A stretch of DNA of 40,596 bases from Desulfuromonadales bacterium (GTDB lineage: Bacteria; Desulfobacterota; JAENJC01), in assembly GCA_919902985.1 (NCBI GenBank), contig CAKKSC010000076.1, forward strand, positions 1 to 40,596, written 5' to 3'. A program made the translations under genes and the position numbers. How positions within the stretch are numbered: the stretch's first letter is position 1; each line of letters starts with the position of its first letter. The notes beneath the pieces are model-generated. The model had not been told where the DNA came from. It searched no databases and worked only from the letters and a program-made list of their open reading frames with translations. Positions 9,437 to 15,820 of the stretch are shown piece after piece.

Positions 9437-10012
9437 ATGAAAACAAAATTGCTGCTGTTATTTCTATGTCTATCAATTGCAGGCACTGGTTGCAAGAAGA
9501 AGGAAAAAGGGGCTGAATACCAGGGGACAGAGGGTGCTGTAAATGCCCTTCAGGACACCAGCCGGATGGAGGGGCAATACAAGGATGTTATTGCAAAGGA
9601 CCCAAAGAACTATGATGCAATAGTTGCCCTTGGGAACCTCTATTTTGATACAGGCCAGACTGAAAAGTCGATAGAGATGTATCAAAAGGCCCTGGAGTTA
9701 AACCCGAATGATGTCAATGTCAGGACTGACATGGGGACAATGTACAGGAAGATGGGTAATTCCGACAAGGCAATAGAGGAATTCAGAAAGTCCACAACCA
9801 TAAATCCTAAGCACGAAATGTCTTGGTATAATCTTGGGACAACGCTTTATTATGATAAAAAAGACCTTAGGGGTGCCGCCGATGCCTGGGAGCATTTACT
9901 CAATATTAATCCTTATTATCCTGACGCAGAAGAGTTGAAGCAGATAATTAGCCAGGCAAAGAATCCTCAGCCGTCTGAACCAAAATCACCGTCGAGCGGG
10001 TGGGTAAAGTAG
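9437..10012 (+). CDS. Tetratricopeptide-repeat lipoprotein
   Basis: The N-terminus has a basic start, a hydrophobic core (LLLLFLCLSIAG) and Cys19 in GTGC followed by lysines, so a lipoprotein signal is likely although the -3 residue is not the canonical Leu. Residues about 50-165 contain at least three TPR units (YDAIVALGNLYFDTGQTEKS, then VNVRTDMGTMYRKMGNSDKA, then SWYNLGTTLYYDKKD). The tail is Pro/Ser-rich. TPR proteins scaffold protein-protein contacts; the partner here is unknown. The gene lies 9 bp after folK and overlaps the next small gene by 13 bp. Confidence 0.85.
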   Translation: MKTKLLLLFLCLSIAGTGCKKKEKGAEYQGTEGAVNALQDTSRMEGQYKDVIAKDPKNYDAIVALGNLYFDTGQTEKSIEMYQKALELNPNDVNVRTDMGTMYRKMGNSDKAIEEFRKSTTINPKHEMSWYNLGTTLYYDKKDLRGAADAWEHLLNINPYYPDAEELKQIISQAKNPQPSEPKSPSSGWVK

Positions 10013-10254
10013 CTTTGATCAGATATTTAATCATCTTCGCATTTATATATATCGTTTATAGAATGATCAGGTCTCTCATTGCTCGTCCTGCAGATATCCA
10101 TGATACTGCCAAGACCCCTATCGGAACAGACATGGTTAAGGACCCTAACTGCAACACCTATATCCCTCTTAAATCGGCCATAGTGGGCAATGTAAAGGGG
10201 AAGTCTCATTACTTTTGCAGTAAGGAGTGTGAGAAGGAATACAGTAATAAATAA
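10000..10254 (+). CDS. Small TRASH/YHS-like metal-site membrane protein
   Basis: An 84-residue product with one N-terminal membrane helix (LIRYLIIFAFIYIVYRMI) and a C-terminal Cys module: DPNCNTYIPLKSAI, then YFCSKECEKEYSNK. This pattern resembles the PP0621-type/TRASH domain, thought to bind metal through Cys. The GTG at 10000 overlaps the TPR gene; a TTG at 10015 is an alternative start. The C-terminus would face the cytoplasm or periplasm depending on orientation, which I cannot tell. Function unknown beyond probable metal binding. Confidence 0.75.
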   Translation: MGKVALIRYLIIFAFIYIVYRMIRSLIARPADIHDTAKTPIGTDMVKDPNCNTYIPLKSAIVGNVKGKSHYFCSKECEKEYSNK

Positions 10255-10268
10255 TACCCATCCGGGTA
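10255..10268 (+). promoter_or_regulatory. Small hairpin before the aldolase ribosome site
   Basis: TACCC-ATCC-GGGTA forms a 5-bp hairpin that ends a few bases before the AGGAGG ribosome site of the downstream aldolase gene. No T-run follows. Role uncertain. Confidence 0.3.
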
Positions 10269-10286
10269 TAAAAGGAGGGTACAGTC

Positions 10287-11090
10287 ATGGATTGGGGAAT
10301 GAAAAACCGTTTGTCGCGGATAATCAAAGCGGACGGGAAGTGCCTGCTTATGCCTATTGATCACGGCTATTTTCTGGGTCCAACGTCAAAACTGGAAAGG
10401 CCCGGAGAGACAATTAAGCCGCTGCTTCCATACAGTGACGCCCTGTTTGTCACGAGAGGGGTGTTGCGCTCATGTGTGCCGCCAGACAGCAATATACCGA
10501 TTATACTCCGCGTATCCGGCGGAACCAGCATTGTAGGTAAAGACCTGGCAAATGAGGGGCTTACCACATCCATAAATGAGGCCATCCGCTTGAACGTCTC
10601 GGCAGTTGGTCTCTCTATCTTTGTGGGAAGTGATTATGAGCATCAGACCTTGATGAATCTGTCAACCCTTGTGAATGAGGCTGAGGAGTATGGTATCCCT
10701 GTTATGGCGGTTACAGCTGTCGGGAAGGAGCTGGAAAAGAGGGATGCCCGCTACCTTTCTCTCTGTTGCAGGATTGCCGCAGAACTTGGGGCAAAGGTTG
10801 TAAAGACATACTGGTGTGAAGATTTCGATAAGGTGACCAACAGTTGCCCAGTACCGGTGGTTATAGCCGGTGGGCCAAAAACCAATACCGAGATGGAGGC
10901 GTTTGAATTCATTGTAGACGGGATGAAGAGGGGCGCCATAGGTGTAAACCTCGGAAGAAATATCTGGCAGAACGCCCACCCTGTGCCAATGATAAAGGCC
11001 ATCCATGCCATTATCCACGAAAACGCCTCGGCAAGTGAGGCCAATAAGATATACGAGAGTGAGAAAGGTAAAAAGGGTAAAGGGAAATAG
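10287..11090 (+). CDS. LsrF-like class I (DhnA-family) aldolase/thiolase
   Basis: The 267-residue TIM barrel closely resembles LsrF, the 3-hydroxy-5-phosphonooxypentane-2,4-dione thiolase of autoinducer-2 breakdown. Shared segments are WGMKNRLSRI, the PIDHGYFLGPT region, VPPDSNIPIILR, VGSDYEHQ, KVVKTYWCEDF with the likely Schiff-base Lys, VVIAGGPK and GVNLGRNIWQ. A near-perfect AAAAGGAGG ribosome site precedes the ATG. No lsrK, lsrR or lsr transporter genes occur nearby. The enzyme may therefore act in another route, for example a fructose-bisphosphate or aminoshikimate-type aldol reaction of the DhnA superfamily. The charged tail (KGKKGKGK) is unusual. Family assignment is firm; substrate is not. 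Confidence 0.85.
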   Translation: MDWGMKNRLSRIIKADGKCLLMPIDHGYFLGPTSKLERPGETIKPLLPYSDALFVTRGVLRSCVPPDSNIPIILRVSGGTSIVGKDLANEGLTTSINEAIRLNVSAVGLSIFVGSDYEHQTLMNLSTLVNEAEEYGIPVMAVTAVGKELEKRDARYLSLCCRIAAELGAKVVKTYWCEDFDKVTNSCPVPVVIAGGPKTNTEMEAFEFIVDGMKRGAIGVNLGRNIWQNAHPVPMIKAIHAIIHENASASEANKIYESEKGKKGKGK

Positions 11091-11114
11091 GCTAAGACCT
11101 TGACAAGTACCTGA

Positions 11115-11222
11115 GAGGCGGGAAAACTTGAAGATGACGGAAGAAACTATAAACCACTTTCTGAAGCCGAGTTCGAACTGACCAGAACAGTAGCGAAGCT
11201 GTGTATAGAGAGACAATTCTAA
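11115..11222 (+). pseudogene. Unidentified gene-end remnant
   Basis: The 185-bp gap between the aldolase and the cytochrome contains an open stretch 11115-11222 encoding about 35 residues (LEDDGRNYKPLSE..., ending CIERQF) with no start codon or ribosome site. It has the character of a coding C-terminus rather than random sequence. I do not recognise the family. Confidence 0.25.
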
Positions 11223-11274
11223 AGTGCGTCAGAGCAACAGGCCGTGTAGACCTTCTTTCCGACCTATCTCGCTC

Positions 11275-12372
11275 TCATATCACTCCCTTGGTGTGGCACT
11301 TAATGCAAAGGACACTCTTTTTCTCTGAAGATTCAAATCTTAGCAGGTTACTGTGATTGGCTCCATGGGCTTCATGGCAAGTCACACAGGTTATGAGACC
11401 GTCCCCAATGGTTGGAAGTTCAAGGGAGGTTTTCAATTCAGGGCGGATTTTTATCCTAACGCGATGAGACGAACCACTCTTATGACATTCAACACATATA
11501 TCAATAGTTGTGGTACTCTTTGGAAGCAGGCCGTATCCGTGCGATGTGGGGTCTATGTCTTCCCTAAGATTTAATAATAGAGCAGATGGTTTTGAGGTGA
11601 ATATTTTAACATATGTGTTGTGATCGTCTTTTATCCTAAAAAACCTTAGTGATCCTATTTCAGGTTGAGAACCGTCATCTACAGAAGCTGATTCTTCAAG
11701 CTTAAATGTTTTGCCTGTATCTAATGTTAACTCTTCGGACAGAGTTGTGTTGTGGAAGACATCCTCTGCCTGAATCTGGTAGTGATAAACACTATTGGGT
11801 TTTAAGCCACTGAGTGACACCCTGTGTATCTCAGTCAGTTGAAAGAAATCGTTGAACTGCTTTTCTCCATACTTATCTGTTAGTCCATATTTTACACCAG
11901 AATTAGTCGGCAAATTTGTTTTCCATGTAATAGTAGCGGATGCGAAAGTCCCGTGAGAGACCTCCGTAACCTTAATATCAAGTATTTTAGGTGAAACTCC
12001 CTCACTGTCTTCTACAACAATAGTGTTTACATCGAGAAGGGTATTTAGCTGTTTGGATTGCTGTTCCCCCTTATCCTTTGCCTTTGCCACAACGCGGTAG
12101 CTTTTCTTCGGAGGGATGTTGATTTTTAAAATAACATTGTTTTGATAAGAAGTAGATGCGATATCTATATTTATAGCAGGCTTTGTATAGATATGACATC
12201 TGGCGCATTCTCTGTCAGCATTTAAATGACGATAGGGCGACATTACTGACTGCTCATAGGCTTTCTGGTGGCATTTAATGCAGGCAGTGGAGGATGCAAA
12301 GTCCTCGGCCTTAAGAGGGGAGACCTCGTTAAGCATAAAAACAGCAAATAGGAAAACGAATAGTCGTTTCAT
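11275..12372 (-). CDS. Pentahaem c-type cytochrome with fibronectin-III-like domain
   Basis: Five CXXCH haem-binding motifs are visible. CIKCH and CARCH lie near the N-terminus, then CVECH, CVTCH and CIKCH near the C-terminus. Between the two groups sits a beta-sandwich-like stretch with fibronectin type III character (ATITWKTNLPTNSGVKYG, then LSGLKPNSVYHYQIQAED). A signal peptide (MKRLFVFLFAVFMLNEV, then SPLKA) sends it out of the cytoplasm, where haem attachment occurs. A role in periplasmic or surface electron transfer is likely. The frame can also begin 4 codons earlier (ATG 12384); MKR is preferred as the typical signal-peptide start. No Shine-Dalgarno is visible. The gene has its own promoter overlapped by a palindrome at 12381-12408. 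Confidence 0.85.
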   Translation of the reverse strand: MKRLFVFLFAVFMLNEVSPLKAEDFASSTACIKCHQKAYEQSVMSPYRHLNADRECARCHIYTKPAINIDIASTSYQNNVILKINIPPKKSYRVVAKAKDKGEQQSKQLNTLLDVNTIVVEDSEGVSPKILDIKVTEVSHGTFASATITWKTNLPTNSGVKYGLTDKYGEKQFNDFFQLTEIHRVSLSGLKPNSVYHYQIQAEDVFHNTTLSEELTLDTGKTFKLEESASVDDGSQPEIGSLRFFRIKDDHNTYVKIFTSKPSALLLNLREDIDPTSHGYGLLPKSTTTIDICVECHKSGSSHRVRIKIRPELKTSLELPTIGDGLITCVTCHEAHGANHSNLLRFESSEKKSVLCIKCHTKGVI

Positions 12373-12380
12373 AATAATAA

Positions 12381-12427
12381 GCATAATATGGTGAAAACTA
12401 TATTATGCTTCCTCCAAATAAAGTCAA
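12381..12427 (-). promoter_or_regulatory. Cytochrome promoter overlapped by a 9-bp inverted repeat
   Basis: On the minus strand TTGACT (12427-12422) and TAATAT (12405-12400) are 16 bp apart, placing the start near 12393. A perfect inverted repeat GCATAATAT (12381-12389) / ATATTATGC (12400-12408) with a 10-bp centre covers the -10 box and initial transcribed bases, the expected place for a repressor operator. The -10 box is itself part of one arm. Confidence 0.55.
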
Positions 12428-12437
12428 GAAAATTTAG

Positions 12438-12466
12438 AAGCACTCGGAACTTTATTTTGAGTGCTT
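12438..12466. promoter_or_regulatory. CIRCE-like inverted repeat (atypical spacing)
   Basis: AAGCACTC (12438-12445) and GAGTGCTT (12459-12466) are perfect inverted 8-mers with a 13-bp spacer. The half sites resemble HrcA CIRCE (GCACTC/GAGTGC), but CIRCE spacing is 9 bp. It lies just upstream of the cytochrome -35 box, in the divergent region shared with the dehydrogenase. A second short inverted pair AAAACC/GGTTTT follows near 12474-12490. Confidence 0.35.
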
Positions 12467-12602
12467 AAATTACAAAACCTCCCGGGTTTTAGTAAGCCCT
12501 GTCTGCCAAAGCCATAGTGTTGCATTGTAACTTAATAGATTACAGAAGCCAGAAGTGAAGGAAATTACTTATCATGGGTGTTCATGTCTAATAACGAAAG
12601 GC

Positions 12603-12631
12603 TTTCATATTTTATGGAAGATGGGTATAAT
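12603..12631 (+). promoter_or_regulatory. Predicted -10 for the alcohol dehydrogenase
   Basis: A perfect TATAAT lies at 12626-12631, 9 nt before the ATG (from last -10 base to A). The -35 region (TTTCAT at 12603-12608, 17-bp spacer) is weak. No Shine-Dalgarno is present, suggesting a leaderless message. Confidence 0.5.
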
Positions 12632-12639
12632 TCAATGAT

Positions 12640-13668
12640 ATGCGCGTAGCGATGTATTACAGCAATAAGGACGTGAGGCTTGAAGAGAGGCCGGTTCCTG
12701 TGATCGGCCCAGGCGAAATCCTTATGAAGGTCCACGCCAGCGGCATCTGCGGAAGCGACGTAATGGAGTGGTACCGCATCCATAAGGTCCCTCTTGTGCT
12801 TGGGCATGAGGTCAGCGGTGAAGTTGTAGAGATTGGGGAAGGGGTAACGAGTTATAAAAAGGGGGACCGGATTTGTGCAGCACACCATGTCCCATGCAAT
12901 ACCTGCCATTACTGCCTTAGCGGGCACCATACTGTATGCGAGACCCTGCGCAAGACGAACTTCGATCCAGGCGGTTTTTCAGAGTATACCAGGCTCCCTG
13001 CCATAAATGTGGACAGGGGCGTCTTTCTGCTCCCTGAGGAGGTTTCTTATGAAGATGCAACATTTATCGAGCCCCTTGCATGCGTATTGCGCGGACAGAG
13101 GCAGGTTAGGCTGGAGGCGGGGCAGAGCGTCCTTGTCATCGGCAGCGGGATCGCAGGACTCCTCCATATCCAGTTGGCAAAGGCGCTTGGCGCAGGGCGG
13201 ATCATAGCTACAGATATCAGCGAATACAGGATGAGTACAGCCTTGAAGCTTGGGGCCGATGCAGTTATTAATGCAAAGGACGATGTCCCTGCCCGGGTGC
13301 GGGAGATAAACGACAACAGGCTTGCTGATGTGGTCATACTGTGCGCCGGGGCTACAACCGCCATTGAGCAGGGGCTGAAATCGGTAGAGCGATGCGGAAG
13401 CGTACTTTTCTTTGCACCCACAGAAAAGGGCGTCACCATACCGTTCTCAGTAAATGACACATTCTGGCGGAACGAGATAACACTCACATCGTCGTATGCC
13501 GGAAGCACGGCAGACCATGCAACGGCCCTGGAGCTTATACGCGCCGGAAGGGTGGATGTAAACGCCATGATTACCCACAGGCTGGGACTCGCTGACACAG
13601 GAAAGGGTTTCCAGATGGTTGTCGATGCAAAGGACTCGCTCAAGGTTATCATTGAGCCGCAGAGATAA
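12640..13668 (+). CDS. Zinc-dependent medium-chain alcohol/polyol dehydrogenase
   Basis: MDR-superfamily oxidoreductase, probably cytoplasmic and NAD(P)-dependent. Catalytic zinc ligands are Cys37 in GICGSD and His56-Glu57 in LGHEVSG. The structural zinc site is the four-Cys lobe CNTCHYCLSGHHTVC, and the dinucleotide fold follows at about 165-200 (VLVIGSGIAGLLHIQLAKAL). At 342 residues it matches threonine/sorbitol dehydrogenase-like members. The substrate cannot be told from sequence: a polyol, threonine or simple alcohol are all possible. It is transcribed alone, divergently from the cytochrome, and its start codon is only 9 nt from a TATAAT box. Confidence 0.88.
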   Translation: MRVAMYYSNKDVRLEERPVPVIGPGEILMKVHASGICGSDVMEWYRIHKVPLVLGHEVSGEVVEIGEGVTSYKKGDRICAAHHVPCNTCHYCLSGHHTVCETLRKTNFDPGGFSEYTRLPAINVDRGVFLLPEEVSYEDATFIEPLACVLRGQRQVRLEAGQSVLVIGSGIAGLLHIQLAKALGAGRIIATDISEYRMSTALKLGADAVINAKDDVPARVREINDNRLADVVILCAGATTAIEQGLKSVERCGSVLFFAPTEKGVTIPFSVNDTFWRNEITLTSSYAGSTADHATALELIRAGRVDVNAMITHRLGLADTGKGFQMVVDAKDSLKVIIEPQR

Positions 13669-13697
13669 CACCCTTTCAAAATGAAAGATCTGAGAAA

Positions 13698-13740
13698 AAA
13701 TAAATCTGTCCCCTTTCTGTCCCTTTCTGTCCCCTTTTTC
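13698..13740. repeat. GGGGACAG-family repeat cluster
   Basis: The 16-mer AAATAAATCTGTCCCC (13698-13713) is identical, in this orientation, to the right flank of the RAYT transposase element at 18012-18027. It is followed by further TCTGTCCC(C)TTT units. It sits directly against the truncated 5' end of the HicB-like remnant. A partial unit, AACTGTCCCC, lies at 13927-13936 against the ORF6N remnant. Confidence 0.75.
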
Positions 13741-13760
13741 TCTTTTTCCTTTTTAATATC

Positions 13761-13886
13761 AGGGTCGGCTCCGCTCTACACCAGCGAATTGCACTTGAGG
13801 CATCGAAAAGAAGCATGACGCTGAACAGATTTATTATTGATGTGCTTGAAAAAGAGGTAGGAGAGAGACAGGCGGCCTGATGGGCT
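13761..13886 (+). pseudogene. Truncated HicB/ribbon-helix-helix antitoxin remnant
   Basis: The frame reads ALHQRIALEASKRSMTLNRF and continues IIDVLEKEVGETGGLMG before TGA at 13884-13886. The LHxRIALEAxKxxMTLN pattern is the C-terminal ribbon-helix-helix segment typical of HicB/CopG-like antitoxins. No start codon or N-terminal part remains; the upstream boundary coincides with the GGGGACAG repeat cluster. No HicA toxin is adjacent. It is a dead fragment. Confidence 0.55.
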
Positions 13887-13937
13887 GAGGAATAGTAGCG
13901 AAGGATGGTTTTAGCATTCCCTGCGGAACTGTCCCCA

Positions 13938-14142
13938 TCAACAGCGAAAGGCCATCAGGGTAAACATCCAGATAATGAGGACCTTCACGAAACTCCGGGA
14001 GATGCTGGCCACGAACAAGGAATTGGCGAAGAGGCTTGATGAGATGGAGAAGAAATATGATGCACAGTTTAAAGTCGTCTTCGATGCCATCAGGCAGTTG
14101 ATGGTGGTGCCGGAACCGAAAAAGAAGAAGATAGGGTTTTGA
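13938..14142 (+). pseudogene. ORF6N-family C-terminal fragment, frameshifted
   Basis: The last 60-odd residues (AIRVNIQIMRTFTKLREML, then NKELAKRLDEMEKKYDAQF, ending PEPKKKKIGF) match the full ORF6N-domain protein encoded at 30534-31037. Relative to that gene, one G is missing at about 13950 (GAAAGGCC where the full gene has GAAAGGGCC), which breaks the frame. Everything upstream of the NSER segment is absent. ORF6N proteins are DNA-binding-like proteins common on phages and mobile elements. The copy is inverted relative to the two ORF6N copies at 27 and 30 kb. Confidence 0.85.
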
Positions 14143-14167
14143 TGTTTGGAAAAAAGGGGGAAAGGGA

Positions 14168-14208
14168 TTGACAAGATAAAATATGTATAGGATGATTATA
14201 CATATTTT
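14168..14208 (+). promoter_or_regulatory. Promoter/operator of the VapBC-like module
   Basis: A perfect 12-bp inverted repeat AAAATATGTATA (14178-14189) / TATACATATTTT (14197-14208) with a 7-bp centre lies between TTGACA (14168-14173) and the antitoxin start. With a 17-bp spacer the -10 would be GATGAT (14191-14196), inside the palindrome centre. This is the layout expected for antitoxin autorepression. Confidence 0.75.
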
Positions 14209-14223
14209 CTACGGAGGGGATAT

Positions 14224-14463
14224 ATGGAGGCTTCAGTTGTAGATCTTAGATATAAGATGAGCGAGGTGCTGAACGCACTTGAAAAGAGGGAAAGAGTGAA
14301 CATCCTTTATCATGGAAAGATCAAAGGGGTCATAGTACCTGTTGAGGAAAGGCCCAAGATAAAGGCCGCCGACCATCCTTTTTTCGGAATTTCCTCAGGG
14401 GAAAAGAAAAAGGTTGGACAGATAATGGATATCCTCAGAGAGGGACGTTACCGTGATATTTGA
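14224..14463 (+). CDS. Antitoxin of a VapBC-like module
   Basis: A 79-residue Phd/YefM-like antitoxin: N-terminal MEASVVDLRYKMSEVLNALE dimerisation/DNA-binding segment, beta strand with VNILYHGKIKGVIVPV, and a C-terminal toxin-binding tail (VGQIMDILREGRYRDI). It would neutralise the PIN toxin encoded next and repress the operon through the palindrome at 14178-14208. GGAGGGG at 14213-14219 region gives a strong ribosome site. Its last codons overlap the toxin start by 11 bp, so the pair is translationally coupled. Confidence 0.85.
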   Translation: MEASVVDLRYKMSEVLNALEKRERVNILYHGKIKGVIVPVEERPKIKAADHPFFGISSGEKKKVGQIMDILREGRYRDI

Positions 14464-14830
14464 CACCGATATTTTCATATGGGTGCAACGTGGAAACAAG
14501 AAGGCCGCCGCTCTGATCGACGGGGCAGAGGAAAGATACCTCTCCATCCAATCATACATGGAGCTTCTGCAATGCGCCAGGGACGCGAAACAACAGAGGC
14601 TGACAAAACAGTTCATCTCCGACCTTGGTTTTATAGTACTGCCTCTTTCGGAAAATATCGGACACAGAGCCCTCATTTACGTCGAGGAATACGGCCTTTC
14701 TTCAGGGATGCGCGCAGGTGATGCCGTCATCGCCGCAACGGCGGTTGAAAATAACATGCCTTTAACATCCGGCAATGGAAAACACTTCAAGGTCGTAAAG
14801 GAACTGGAGTTTAAGCTGTTTAAGCCATGA
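14453..14830 (+). CDS. PIN-domain toxin (VapC-like)
   Basis: A 125-residue PIN-domain ribonuclease; family members cleave tRNA or rRNA when freed from antitoxin. The acidic residues expected at the active site are visible: Asp near the N-terminus (MIFDTDIFIW), Glu in YMELLQC, and Asp in RAGDAVIAATAVEN. The start is GTG at 14453, overlapping the antitoxin gene. Full-length and with no frameshift, so the module is probably active. Downstream, 14831-14960 has no gene. Confidence 0.88.
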   Translation: MIFDTDIFIWVQRGNKKAAALIDGAEERYLSIQSYMELLQCARDAKQQRLTKQFISDLGFIVLPLSENIGHRALIYVEEYGLSSGMRAGDAVIAATAVENNMPLTSGNGKHFKVVKELEFKLFKP

Positions 14831-14897
14831 GCCCATCCCACAGCGCACGCGCATAAATCTGTTATCTGGACGCAGGATACGGGTTTTAAGGGGATAA

Positions 14898-14931
14898 GGG
14901 GCGTGAAGTATCTAGGGGCGTGAAGTATCTA
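14898..14931. repeat. Perfect tandem duplication of a 17-mer
   Basis: GGGGCGTGAAGTATCTA occurs twice head to tail (14898-14914 and 14915-14931), between the VapC-like gene and the dnaB remnant. A further short doublet, CTAATTATCCC, occurs at about 14965-14986, at the edge of the dnaB remnant. Confidence 0.8.
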
Positions 14932-14981
14932 GAAAAAAAAGAGGTGAATTAAATTGGGATGTGTCCCTAATTATCCCTAAT

Positions 14982-15224
14982 TATCCCCAGCTTGCAGACC
15001 TGAGAGAGTCCGGGGCCATTGAGCAGGACGCCGACGTCATCATGTTCATATACAGGGACGAGGTTTACAACAAGTCCGACGATAATCCCAAGAAGGGCGT
15101 GGCAGAGATCATTATAGGCAAGCAGAGAAACGGTCCTATCGGCACAGTAGAGCTGGCGTTCCTTAACAAATACACCGCGTTTGAAGACCTGTCCCATGAT
15201 TCGGATTCGAGTTTCGGGGATTGA
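14982..15224 (+). pseudogene. dnaB: C-terminal fragment of replicative helicase DnaB
   Basis: The frame reads [20 protein letters not shown], then [31 protein letters not shown] and [12 protein letters not shown]. This is the last ~80 residues of DnaB, including the [13 protein letters not shown] and KQRNGP segments of the RecA-like ATPase domain. Walker A and the N-terminal domain are missing. The homology begins abruptly at the CTAATTATCCC repeat, so the rest was lost or never transferred. A GTG at 14961 keeps the frame open, but the product could not be a helicase. Confidence 0.88.
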
Positions 15225-15237
15225 TACCGGCCTCAGC

Positions 15238-15531
15238 CTACAATATGCTTTCTAATGGTTTTGTGCCATGACATATTGCCACGATTTCAACAAGATCAGG
15301 TTTCAAACGATAAACTATGCGATATCCTTCATAAATCTTTTCTCGTAGGTTCTCATCATTGTATTCCGGCACTATTCGGCCGGATTTGGGAAATTGAGGT
15401 ATGGCTTTGACTATTGCGGTTACTTTCTTTGCAAAGAGGATGGCGTAATATTCCGAATCTTTAGCGATGTAATCACATGTTTCTTCAAGATTTGAAGCTG
15501 CCCTCGGAGACCATTTTATCTTGAGAGCCAT
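15238..15531 (-). CDS. RelE/ParE-family toxin
   Basis: A 97-residue ParE/RelE-fold protein: KIKWSPRAASNLEETCDYIA at the N-terminus, LFAKKVTAIVKAIPQFPKSGR in the middle and the family ending IYEGYRIVYRLKPDLVEIVA, ICHGTKPL. ParE members poison gyrase; RelE members cleave ribosome-bound mRNA; which applies is not visible. Translation is coupled to the upstream antitoxin gene, which it overlaps by 16 bp. It converges with the dnaB remnant, 13 bp away. Confidence 0.85.
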   Translation of the reverse strand: MALKIKWSPRAASNLEETCDYIAKDSEYYAILFAKKVTAIVKAIPQFPKSGRIVPEYNDENLREKIYEGYRIVYRLKPDLVEIVAICHGTKPLESIL

Positions 15532-15704
15532 TTGGACATCCGCTTTTCTACTTCTTCGTGAGGGATGCCTTTCCCCTCGTCAAGTTCCTTCATGCCTGCG
15601 TCAATCTGAGATTTGAAGTATAATTCTGCCATGATGTCGTCAATGGTGGATTCATCGGGAAGAGTTTGAATCATCTTTATTACGTCTTGTTTAACCCCTA
15701 ACAT
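15516..15704 (-). CDS. Antitoxin partner of the ParE-like toxin
   Basis: A 62-residue protein (MLGVKQDVIKMIQTLPDEST ... EEVEKRMSKWL) preceding and overlapping the RelE/ParE toxin gene by 16 bp. The pattern (I..LPD..T.DDI...LYF...ID.G..ELDEGKGI..EEV) is common among short antitoxins of ParE modules. A strong AGGAGG ribosome site lies 8 nt before the ATG. Confidence 0.8.
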   Translation of the reverse strand: MLGVKQDVIKMIQTLPDESTIDDIMAELYFKSQIDAGMKELDEGKGIPHEEVEKRMSKWLSR

Positions 15705-15820
15705 ATAGTTTTCCTCCTATTCGCGCGGCGAGATATTTATAACTATAGCATGGCAAAATGGGTTTCAACAAGTGGTCATTGTAACTGAGCCGTAGAGATT
15801 TTTTTGGTTCCAGTCAATTC

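Noticed and set aside
10287-11090. Autoinducer-2 (lsr) locus
   Set aside because: Only an LsrF-like enzyme is present; no lsrK, lsrR, lsrG or transporter genes are nearby.
10662-11216. 184-codon minus-strand frame over the aldolase
   Set aside because: Shadow of the LsrF-like gene, whose motifs are clear on the plus strand.
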